DNA of 64,000 bases from Saccharomyces mikatae IFO 1815 (lineage: Eukaryota; Ascomycota; Saccharomycetes; Saccharomycetales; Saccharomycetaceae): the NCBI RefSeq assembly GCF_947241705.1, contig NC_079271.1, positions 62,001-126,000 on the forward strand, given 5' to 3'. Positions 43,429 to 51,751 of this stretch are shown one piece after another. Under the pieces are notes generated by a model. It saw only the letters and a program-made list of their open reading frames with translations. It was not told where the DNA came from and made no database searches. Every line of letters starts with the position of its first letter. Position 1 is the first letter of the stretch. The translations under genes and the position numbers were made by a program.

Positions 43429-43497
43429 CTCTAGAGTATTCTAGAGGATTGATGATTAATATCCTGTTCTATATAGCTAATTCTCATAGAACGGGAT
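43429..43497. repeat. Two adjacent inverted repeats upstream of RIE1
   Basis: CTCTAGA (43429-43435) and TCTAGAG (43440-43446) are perfect 7-bp arms. Then ATCCTGTTCTAT (43461-43472) and ATAGAACGGGAT (43486-43497) form a 12-bp stem with a single G:U in plus-strand RNA and a 13-nt loop. The function is unknown. Confidence 0.75.
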
Positions 43498-43992
43498 CAA
43501 CCAGTTTACATCGTCGGTATACAGCTGCGAGTGGTGGTTCCCGCTAATCCGATTACTAGCCGAAGACGTAACATCGGCACTTGATTCAATTTATGTCCTT
43601 CCCGGGAATGCTGACCAAAAGGCAAAAAATCAGTCGGAGATACCCTATTGGGCGGAATTTGGTAGATCTCTTTCCGTGCATAAGGCCTGCCGTTAGTCGT
43701 TATTTCACGTTAACATTTTCTTGGCCACTGCGCTATATATATATCAAGCACAGTAGAGAAAGTTCCCTTAAAAACTTGATACGTAAACAATACTTGAAGA
43801 GTATCCTTTGATTTAACCATTATACTTTCTGGTTTGTTCAGTGGTTTCGAAAAGGGTGACTTGATAAAAAAATAGCATAGATTCTCCATTATAAGGTCTC
43901 CAGATTAGGATCTCAAGTGAAAATTTCAAGTTTTATTCCATTTAAGTTACGTTAGTTGGAAATATATATAAATCACACCATAAATTTCAAAA

Positions 43993-46341
43993 ATGATTGT
44001 TGCAGAAGAATCATTGGATGAAGTAATATCTAGCGGCCCTGAGGATACAGAGATTTGCAGCCAGCAAACGACTGTGAGTGCAGAAGGTGGGGAGCAATCC
44101 CTAAAAAACGAAAGGAAAACTTCGACTGGTTTACAGCTGGAACAACTGGCCAATACGAATTTATTGACAATAAGAATAAAATGGCAGCAACAAGAAGAAA
44201 ATGAGCGCTACAACTCTCGGATAAGTGATCAAATAATGGACACAATACAGCAGTATAAAGGTGTTTCTGTTAACAATTCTGATACAGAGGCATATGAATT
44301 CCTACCAGATGTAAAGAGGTTGCAGATTCTAGAACAAAGTAAAGATGTTTATCTTTATGAACATGGAAGTCAAGAATATGGGAAATCATATCAAGATAAC
44401 GAAAAAGAAGATGATTGGAAATATGATACTGTTTTACAAGCACAATTTAAACACCCGAACTCACTAGAAAACGCATGCGTAGGTATTTCAGAACTACTTA
44501 AAAATGAACTGAATGGGCAATATATTGATAAATGGTCTATAGGTGCAAACAAGCATGCATTGACCTATCCCGGAAATATTTTTGTCGGGGGAATTGCAAA
44601 GAGCCTATCCATTGGTGAACTAAGTTTTTTGTTCTCAAAATATGGAACAATACTATCGATGAAGTTGATATATGATAGAACGAAAGGCGAGCCTAATGGA
44701 TATGGTTTCATTTCTTACCCATTAGGTTCTCAAGCCTCACTGTGCATCAAGGAACTCAACGGTAGGGTGGTAAATGGATCTACGCTATTTATCAACTATC
44801 ACGTTGAGCGAAAAGAGAGGGAAAGAATTCACTGGGATCACGTCAAGGAAAACAATAATGACGATAATTTCAGGTGCCTCTTTATAGGCAACTTGCCTTA
44901 TAATAATCCCGACAAAGTAGAAACGTTGATTACACCTAAGGAAATTATAGAAGTAATCAAGAAAGAGCTGTCAAAAAAACTTCCAGACTTTGATATCATT
45001 TCGTATTACTTCCCGAAGAGAAGTAACACAAGGAGTAGTAGTTCCGTAAGCTTCAATGATGAAGGGTCTATAGATTCGAATAAACTATCCAACAATACAA
45101 ATGGACCTGCTCAAGATGAAGAAATGTTGAAGGGTTATGGTTTCATCAAGCTCATCAACCACGAACAAGCCTTAGCAGTGATTGAGACATTCAATGGATT
45201 TATGTGGCACGGCCATCGACTCGTTGTCAATAAGGCAGTTCAACATAAGGTTTATAACAATCATGGTAACCACGATAGGCAGTCCTCTGTCGGTAACCAT
45301 AACGATATGGAAGCCTTGGAATTTGCCAGTAACTCGATGTATGATTACAATAATTACACATATGATAGATACTACTTCAACAATAACAATAACAAGAACG
45401 GGAATAGTAATGATACCTCAAATATACCCTATTTTGATTCTGTAAGGTCAACTCCAGTAGCAGAGAAAATGGATCTCTTTTATCCTCAAAGAGAATCCTT
45501 TAGTGAGGGACGTGGACAACGTGTACCTAGATTCATGGGAAACAAATATGACATGTACCAGTATCCATCGGCTTCTTACAGCTTACCTATACCAATGAGT
45601 AACCAGCAGGAATCAAACTTATATGTCAAGCACATCCCTCTTTCTTGGACAGATGAAGATCTGTACGATTTTTATAAGACTTTTGGTGAGATAATCAGCG
45701 TTAAGGTCATTACTGTGGGCGGTAGTAAGAATAAGTACCGCCAACAATCGAACGATAGCTCTTCGGATAGTGACCTACCGGTAGGTTCATCGAGGGGTTA
45801 TGGTTTTGTTTCTTTTGAAAGCCCACTGGATGCAGCCAAGGCAATTTTGAATACAGACGGGTATCAGGTAAGCAAGGAACAAGTTTTATCGGTCTCTTTC
45901 GCCCAAAAACGTGGTAATTTGTCTTCAAGTGATGATGAGTACCAATCTCAAACCGATAGCTTATCGAAACGTCAAAGTTCTCAATCACACAATGACTATC
46001 AAAAAATTTATCCAGCGAAGTATAATAAGAAATTCATAAATGCCCTCATGAGCCAGAACCACTCGCAACAGCAAGTCCCGAGAGAAAATTACTTTATGCC
46101 GCTACAATACCCTAGCAGCAATACTAAGTCTATGAACAATTACAGCTTGATGAGCGCAAACCAAAATAGCCCTAATTGGATGATGCCAATGTTCCCATCA
46201 TTCGGGTTTATTCCGCAAGTGCCGCCAGTACCTTACATGATTCCTCCACAAAATTCTACAGCAAATCATATTCCTATAATGGCAAACGGTAGCAATGAAG
46301 AGGAAGAATTCTCAAATGGTGATTATTCCATGGATTACTAA
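43993..46341 (+). CDS. RIE1: Rie1 (YGR250C), three-RRM RNA-binding protein
   Basis: The protein has 782 residues. RRM1 is at about 193-272 (NIFVGGIAK as RNP2; YGFISYPL as RNP1). RRM2 is at about 294-415 (CLFIGNLPY; YGFIKLIN), interrupted by a long Ser/Asn-rich insertion. RRM3 is at about 541-640 (NLYVKHIPL; YGFVSFES), with its own Ser-rich insertion. Low-complexity Asn/Tyr and Ser/Gln segments flank the RRMs. The S. cerevisiae protein goes to stress granules and binds mRNA, including that of the translation initiation machinery; its precise role is still uncertain. The stop codon is directly followed by a perfect 9-bp hairpin. It converges, over 1.7 kb, with MGA1. Confidence 0.95.
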   Translation: MIVAEESLDEVISSGPEDTEICSQQTTVSAEGGEQSLKNERKTSTGLQLEQLANTNLLTIRIKWQQQEENERYNSRISDQIMDTIQQYKGVSVNNSDTEAYEFLPDVKRLQILEQSKDVYLYEHGSQEYGKSYQDNEKEDDWKYDTVLQAQFKHPNSLENACVGISELLKNELNGQYIDKWSIGANKHALTYPGNIFVGGIAKSLSIGELSFLFSKYGTILSMKLIYDRTKGEPNGYGFISYPLGSQASLCIKELNGRVVNGSTLFINYHVERKERERIHWDHVKENNNDDNFRCLFIGNLPYNNPDKVETLITPKEIIEVIKKELSKKLPDFDIISYYFPKRSNTRSSSSVSFNDEGSIDSNKLSNNTNGPAQDEEMLKGYGFIKLINHEQALAVIETFNGFMWHGHRLVVNKAVQHKVYNNHGNHDRQSSVGNHNDMEALEFASNSMYDYNNYTYDRYYFNNNNNKNGNSNDTSNIPYFDSVRSTPVAEKMDLFYPQRESFSEGRGQRVPRFMGNKYDMYQYPSASYSLPIPMSNQQESNLYVKHIPLSWTDEDLYDFYKTFGEIISVKVITVGGSKNKYRQQSNDSSSDSDLPVGSSRGYGFVSFESPLDAAKAILNTDGYQVSKEQVLSVSFAQKRGNLSSSDDEYQSQTDSLSKRQSSQSHNDYQKIYPAKYNKKFINALMSQNHSQQQVPRENYFMPLQYPSSNTKSMNNYSLMSANQNSPNWMMPMFPSFGFIPQVPPVPYMIPPQNSTANHIPIMANGSNEEEEFSNGDYSMDY

Positions 46342-46364
46342 AATCCATAAACTTGATGGATTTT
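46340..46364 (+). other. Hairpin overlapping the RIE1 stop codon
   Basis: AAAATCCAT (46340-46348) and ATGGATTTT (46356-46364) make a 9-bp perfect stem with loop AAACTTG and further T residues after it. The stem begins inside the TAA stop codon. In the mRNA it would lie at the start of the 3' UTR. Confidence 0.7.
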
Positions 46365-46616
46365 TTCTGTCTTCTTTCTTCTTCACGTATTAGTTTCTTT
46401 TCTATATTTCCATTTATCTCGTCCGTACTTTTTTACTGCTTTTATTTTATCTTTTCCATTTATTTGAGGTCTCATAGACTTGGTCGGCATTGGTACATTT
46501 TCTTATTGTTATACAATTTCTTAAACTAAAATCATCCCGCATTCATTTCCAGTGCTCAGAGAGCTATATAAATTCGCATGATCACTAATATTGGAAAGAA
46601 ATCACTACTCAAAAAT

Positions 46617-46715
46617 ATGTCTTTCACGTACAAGCTTAATTTTGCTTTCGAGGCACGCAACTGCTTTTTGAAATATAACCATCCGTCTTTAACAGTTCCT
46701 TGCTATATTCAATAG
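46617..46715 (+). CDS. Possible small ORF, 32 codons, unknown
   Basis: An ATG in the context AAAAATATGTCT begins a 32-residue frame (MSFTYKLNFAFEARNCFLKY...) ending TAG at 46713-46715. A TATATAAA element lies about 50 bp upstream of the ATG. I do not recognise the product. It could be real, a fragment of a longer non-coding transcript, or chance. It sits in the unusually long gap between the convergent genes RIE1 and MGA1. Confidence 0.2.
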   Translation: MSFTYKLNFAFEARNCFLKYNHPSLTVPCYIQ

Positions 46716-46968
46716 TGAATGGAAAAACCGTAGTAGAAACTGACCTATAATCTGCAAATAGCGTAAGTAGCTACTAAATCCAAAGAATTATTTTAAGGGG
46801 CGTGGTTTTAGTACTTCCACTATCATCATAAGTATCACAGCGCTTCCATTATTTAAAACCGATATCTCTTTCAACTTGCACTAGAACGTCGAGCACAAGT
46901 CCATGTCAGCATACAGTATCGTTTCAATATATTGCCTACACTAAGAAATATATCGTATTTCCATAAAA

Positions 46969-46992
46969 AAATTAAATTAAATTAAATTAAAT
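46969..46992. repeat. AAATT pentanucleotide repeat
   Basis: Four AAATT units and part of a fifth lie in the RIE1/MGA1 gap. Confidence 0.9.
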
Positions 46993-48049
46993 CAGTCAGT
47001 GAGTATAATTAATCAATCGCCTCCCTGGCTGAAACGGTAAGGTTCTCGGGAAGCCGAGACAAACAAATAAAATGATCCTAAAAACAACTTTATAACAAGT
47101 ATTAAAACTACGTAAGTTGATACAGTAGGCAATGATAGTCTAGCGTTCGCACTTCACTTGCCTTTTTCTTTTCTCTAACCTATTTTCGGCTCTTCTGCAG
47201 TTATTTTTTCTCTCCAATCCTAATACGGAAAACTGAAGAAATTACATCTTGCTCAATGTACTCTCCGAACACGTCTAAATGAATTATATAATCTTAAAAC
47301 CTTAAATGCGACACGGATAACCTAAAAACTTTTTCGGAAAAACACTAAGAGACAACATGAATATGTAACGCTTCCAATCATGTTATATGCCTATAAAGCA
47401 CGGAAAGAACGTCGTGAGGGACAAAACTAGGCATTATTATGTAGGCAAGAAGAATCAAGAGGCAACTGTTAAGTATTCTTATAGTAGGAGGAAATAGAGA
47501 AAAAAGAAAAGGAGTGAAGTGTTTGCATAAAAGAAAAGTACGTGGCCACAAAGTCCTCAGTGTGCCTATAAAAGTATAATTTAATTACGTTTATTAAACT
47601 TTGCTCCTTCTTTCAAAAGTCGTGAGCGCGTGAGTAGAAAAATTTACAAAGCGAAGGACAAACGAAGATTAGGTAGGTTGAAATTATTGTTTTACTTTTT
47701 CCTTTTTCTGTTGGAATGTTAGGCGGATCCTTGCTAAAGATCTGCTGTAGTTTCCCATCTTTGAAATTTAGAGTTTTTTCAAAGAGGAGAAGTTGTAGAA
47801 CAAGTAGAGCGGGATAGAAAATAGCCATAATTTACCTTAAAGTCGTCTTTATAAAAATTTCTGCCATCAAGTACAGCCTTTAATTCTTTTTCTTTCTGTT
47901 TCTTAAACATAAACATTCTTCTCACTTGTATCTAGTTATGCAAAATTATAGAGAATGCCTTATTATTCCCTGCATACGCCGAATCTTCGTTAGTGTTTGC
48001 AGTAAGAACAATCTTTACAGATGGACGCGAAATGTCAAAGCGAATAACT

Positions 48050-49411
48050 TTAGTACGATGCTGGTTTATTGGAGGATTCACTCTTTGTTATTATAGGCAT
48101 ACTCTTGGGCGTGATGCTTGAGGTCAAGGGAGTTAAGATGGATGATGTATTTGTAGTTTCTTGCAAGGGTAAAACAGGTGTCTTAACGGATTGTATGGAT
48201 GTCCATTTATTTTCCAGTTGTGCGATTTCCTCCTTAGAATTCTGTAATAAGGATAAACTTGTTCGAAGGTCTTTATTTAAAGCATCATTAGTTTTAGTTA
48301 TATTTTCGTCTTGTTGCGAGTCGTTAATATGCCTCTCTATTAAATCAGTAATTGTTGATAGAGAATTTTTTAATGTTTGTATATGGTTATCTAAAGCTTG
48401 CCTTTCACTAGTATCGTTCTTTTTAGGTAGTGTTACATTATTATTACAAACTCCTAAGGCAGGTGAATTAGAAGCAGAATTGGAAAGAGAGTTCATCATC
48501 GAGGAGAATGGAGTAGAAAAAGAGGAATATGGCGCAATTGTAGAAAGAGGTTGCTGCTGTTGGACAAAAGTTCCCGGGTGATATGGCATGGGATAATTAG
48601 CGATTGGCAAGGAAGTTGCCTTTAAATCGTCGGCCGAGGATAGCGTTCGTGACTTCTTCATCGGAGGACCTGATAATGCTGATGAAGGAATTACCTGTTG
48701 CGGTTGTTGAGGCTGCATTACACCATCCTGGGTGGAAAATTGATTAGGATAATCGTAAGAGTTCATCATCCTTGCAGAGATGCTTTGCCTTCGCATTATG
48801 TTGACGGTGGGTTGTTGAGGAGGCAGTGAAGATATGAGATAGGGACCATTATTCTGTTGCTGCTGCTGTAAATTTATATGCGGAGGACCTTGCGATAATG
48901 AGTAATGATGCGCAGTAGCACCCATAAACATGCTTTGAGGTTCCCTTGAGGAAGCAAGAACGGATTGTTGAGGAAGAACATTTAGTCTTGAAGCATCAAC
49001 ATAACTAACAGAAATTGGTGACAGAATATTTTTTCTTTTACCATCTTTCCCTACACCAGTGCTTTTCCTTTGAATTTTATTCAAAACACCGGCATTGGCC
49101 TCTTTGAAGAAGAACCCCGATGGATGAGTGAATTTCCATTCAACAAGTTCTTTCACGTTGCCATTATTGGTAGATACCTGGTCAGGAGAAGGATGTGATA
49201 GTTTGTGAAACCCGTACATGTGCAATTGACGAACAAAACTATTAACATTTCCATGCTTAAAATAACGTTTCAGAACATGCGTGCTAAAGTTAGGGTCGTA
49301 TGGCTTCAAAAAAAATACCATATTATCTGTCGGAGACCAGTATATCCATTTGTTCACTTCCGGTTCCAGAAGAATTGAGTGGAGTTGGTGGACGAAAGTT
49401 TTAGGCTGCAT
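48050..49411 (-). CDS. MGA1: Mga1, HSF-family transcription factor of filamentous growth
   Basis: The protein has 453 residues. A heat-shock-factor-type winged-helix DNA-binding domain fills about residues 4-110, with TFVHQLHSILLEP at its start and the recognition helix VNSFVRQLHMYGFHKL. The rest is Gln-, Ser- and Pro-rich with short poly-Gln runs. A coiled-coil-like segment lies near 330-395 (LDNHIQTLKNSLSTITDLIE). In S. cerevisiae, Mga1 is a multicopy suppressor of gam1/snf2 and a hub of pseudohyphal growth control with Phd1, Sok2 and Flo8. The promoter region is long (1.3 kb) and includes a GC-rich block with four AGGGG elements. Confidence 0.96.
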   Translation of the reverse strand: MQPKTFVHQLHSILLEPEVNKWIYWSPTDNMVFFLKPYDPNFSTHVLKRYFKHGNVNSFVRQLHMYGFHKLSHPSPDQVSTNNGNVKELVEWKFTHPSGFFFKEANAGVLNKIQRKSTGVGKDGKRKNILSPISVSYVDASRLNVLPQQSVLASSREPQSMFMGATAHHYSLSQGPPHINLQQQQQNNGPYLISSLPPQQPTVNIMRRQSISARMMNSYDYPNQFSTQDGVMQPQQPQQVIPSSALSGPPMKKSRTLSSADDLKATSLPIANYPMPYHPGTFVQQQQPLSTIAPYSSFSTPFSSMMNSLSNSASNSPALGVCNNNVTLPKKNDTSERQALDNHIQTLKNSLSTITDLIERHINDSQQDENITKTNDALNKDLRTSLSLLQNSKEEIAQLENKWTSIQSVKTPVLPLQETTNTSSILTPLTSSITPKSMPIITKSESSNKPASY

Positions 49412-50713
49412 GTGGCCACCGGTTCTCTAGGTTATTATGTTTTATGGAAGGATGATATTCGAAGATAGGGGTTACGGTTACTCAATCCTACAGCGCGCAG
49501 AAGAGATCTTAATCGTTTTTAGGGACCGATTATTATAGATAGATATATTTATATATATCTATATATATGTATCTGGGAAAGCAATTAGGCAGCGACGTAT
49601 CGAGATAAATCCCTAAAGAAAGAAAGATGCAACCGAAAGGAAAGCATGGAAATCTTCGAGATATTCACTACCTGATTATTTCAACATTTATGACTACCCT
49701 AAACGTGATAAGTTTTGTGCTTTTCCTTCGATATGGATATCTTCTGCCTTCCATTTGCTGCGCTACGCCCAACAACTGGAGAGCTTTCTTTTTTTCGGTT
49801 CCTCCCTTTTCTTCTCGAAAAAAAGCTTAATATTTGAAAGACAAAAAAAAACGATTGTACCAAATCAGCGTAGAAGGCAGCTCCCACAGAAACAGCAGCG
49901 CAGCGTCAATGCCAATATACGTAACAAGTTGTTCAGGGCGGATCGCTTCACGTCATACGTAGGCGCGGATATGCACTAATCTGCAAATCTCGCAGCCATC
50001 GTCAGCCCAGGCCAGAGCGCGCCCTCGGTGATAAGTTGGGCGAGCCCGAATTAGACGCACAGATTCATGCGCAGGCTCTACTCGCGCGACCCACGGAGTA
50101 TTCCGTTCACCCAAAAAAGAGCGGAAAGGGGTAGGCCAGGGGCAGGGCAAAAGAAGGGGAATTACCGGCGTGGCTAGTATTTTTTAACTTCTGTTAGTCG
50201 ACCTTCCGCTCTGCTGCCGCCTCGTAGTCTGGGGCCAGGAAGCGTCTGAATTGGGCCAGCTTCATTCTCGGCCGAGAAGAAAATGCGTAGTCTGGGATAA
50301 AGGGGCAAAATTGACCCTTCCATGCAGCTGGCCCGAAGCAATTTTATGATTCGTGTACCCGCCAGAAAGTTTCGTACGTCCATTACTCAAGCTTTCTTCC
50401 GAAAATTTGCTGTTAGCGTTGTTTGTGCAGGTGGTTCCGAGTCATATTAATATGGTTAATCCATAGTGACGACATTTCCTGGTGAGCTGTCTTCTTTCAA
50501 AGTAAGCAACCGATGAAAGAACTTACTTGCTCACCGAACTTTTAAGGTTGAGTTTGCTGCGGTGTCCCTTTCCTTTTCAGCTTCCAAATCCTTCTGGAAG
50601 AATTGGGTTTATACTTCGGTGTTAGCGTAAAAGTACACGGTGTGGAGAAGAGAGATATCAGATAATTAATATTATGTAATACAAATTAAGGTTGTCAGTC
50701 GTGATTAACGGGC
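49412..50713. promoter_or_regulatory. MGA1 upstream region with GC-rich block
   Basis: This 1.3 kb region lies upstream of MGA1, with the SOL4 stop at its far end. A TA-rich stretch lies at 49530-49575. From about 49940 to 50350 the base composition turns unusually GC-rich. The block contains AGGGG four times, a 14-bp palindrome TTCTCGGCCGAGAA (50265-50278) and an 11-bp direct repeat CGTAGTCTGGG (50223-50233 and 50286-50296). It probably holds the remote control elements of MGA1. Confidence 0.55.
50127..50305 (+). promoter_or_regulatory. Cluster of four STRE cores (AGGGG)
   Basis: AGGGG occurs at 50127-50131, 50138-50142, 50155-50159 and 50301-50305, all on the plus strand, about 715-895 bp upstream of the MGA1 start. 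Msn2/Msn4 bind this core. Clustering argues for function, though the block is GC-rich, which raises chance matches. Confidence 0.5.
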
Positions 50714-51481
50714 CTAGCAGTTCTGGGGAATTAACGCGCCTGCTTCCTCATCGAGAAACCATGTGACCTTCGTCCCAACCATTTCATTAACCAACACACT
50801 AGGTAGTTCGCCATTCTTTACAATTAGCACGTCATGCATGATAGCCTTTTTAGCAAATCCCTTAACAAGGAAGCACACGTTCTTAGCTTCTGCAATAACA
50901 GTTAAAGTAAATGTGATCCTGTCCTTAGGTGGCTTCGGTGAATTATAGCACCATAAAACTTTACGGTCCATCTCCTCTACGAGATAATTGAATTCCACCC
51001 CAGGAAACAACGAGCACGTATGTCCATCGTCACCACATCCGAGTAAAATCAGATCGAATGATGCTGGTAGCAAAGAATCGTACTCTTCAGCGATCTTCTT
51101 ATTAGCCGTTTCACCCCCACCAATCAATGATTCATTGATTGTGTACACTGTGGGGCCTAAGTTCAATTGGTCGTCCTCGTGCACTAGAGGGTCCAAAACG
51201 GTTCTCTTGAACTGACCGTAGTTGCTCTGGGGGCTTTCAAAAGGCACCAATCTTTCGTCGCAGAAAAATATTCTCCATTGCGGCCATTTAATGTGTGGGA
51301 ATATGTTTTTGTCAGTTACCAAACTTTCGTACAGTACCTGATTCATCGATCCTCCGCTAATGGCAATGTTAAACACTGCATCATCGTTACCCGCCAACGC
51401 CAAGTCTTGCTTTTCAAGGATATACCTGCCGAATTCGTGAACCAAAGTCTTCTCCTTAGTAAACCGTTGCAATTTTACCAT
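50714..51481 (-). CDS. SOL4: Sol4, 6-phosphogluconolactonase
   Basis: The protein has 255 residues, the S. cerevisiae length. It hydrolyses 6-phosphogluconolactone to 6-phosphogluconate, the second step of the oxidative pentose phosphate pathway. Family motifs are intact: ISGGSMNQVLYE near residue 43, WRIFFCDERLVP near 70 and LLGCGDDGHTCSLFPG near 150. SOL3 elsewhere is the main isozyme; SOL4 is the stress- and glycerol-induced one in S. cerevisiae. The upstream STRE core (51607-51611) agrees. The next enzyme's minor isozyme gene, GND2, is dead in this window. A perfect 21-bp palindrome lies inside the CDS at 51121-51141. Confidence 0.97.
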   Translation of the reverse strand: MVKLQRFTKEKTLVHEFGRYILEKQDLALAGNDDAVFNIAISGGSMNQVLYESLVTDKNIFPHIKWPQWRIFFCDERLVPFESPQSNYGQFKRTVLDPLVHEDDQLNLGPTVYTINESLIGGGETANKKIAEEYDSLLPASFDLILLGCGDDGHTCSLFPGVEFNYLVEEMDRKVLWCYNSPKPPKDRITFTLTVIAEAKNVCFLVKGFAKKAIMHDVLIVKNGELPSVLVNEMVGTKVTWFLDEEAGALIPQNC

Positions 51482-51751
51482 AGTTTTCTTAGATGTCTAA
51501 ATATTTGATTGAAGAACTGCGTTCTTTGTACTGAGTATTTCTGCTATACATCAGAGACTCTCCTCATCATCTCTTAAATATGTGGATCTCGCAGTTTTCG
51601 CTGCTTAGGGGGTTTTATTTTTTCAAGGGATTACTTATCCCTTGCGAAGGCAAGCGAATAGTATACGTAAATCTTTAACTAGAACGTTTTAGGTATTGAC
51701 AGATATGAAAAACCTTGCCATAAATTACTTAAAATATGTATACATGTGTAC
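51482..51751. promoter_or_regulatory. SOL4 promoter with STRE
   Basis: This 270 bp gap between the CPD1 stop and SOL4 start holds AGGGG at 51607-51611, 126-130 bp upstream of the SOL4 ATG. It is a candidate Msn2/4 site consistent with stress induction. Confidence 0.55.

Larger units (their letters stand above)
41886..43992. other. NOP19/RIE1 divergent intergenic region
   Basis: This 2.1 kb gap is long for this genome. It holds the NOP19 PAC site, a 14-bp perfect palindrome (42113-42126), a GTGAAA/TTTCAC inverted repeat near 42364-42378 and two neighbouring inverted repeats (43429-43446 and 43461-43497). A TATA-like TATATATATA lies near 43735, upstream of RIE1. Frames of 65 codons (42510-42707, minus) and 67 codons (42806-43009, plus) start with ATG but have no recognisable product. 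Confidence 0.45.
46342..48049. other. RIE1/MGA1 convergent intergenic region
   Basis: This is 1.7 kb between two stop codons, far longer than other convergent gaps here (about 100-275 bp). It contains a TATA element (TATATAAA near 46565) with a 32-codon ORF (46617-46715). An AAATT tandem repeat lies at 46969-46992 and a small hairpin with tRNA-D-arm-like flank at 47024-47060. A second TATA-like CTATAAAAG lies near 47571. No established RNA gene or intact repeat element is recognised. Some unannotated transcription unit seems plausible. Confidence 0.5.

Noticed and set aside
43540-43575. B-box-like GGTTCCCGCTAATCC suggesting a second tRNA gene
   Set aside because: It departs from GGTTCGANTCC at key positions, and no acceptor or anticodon stem could be built around it.
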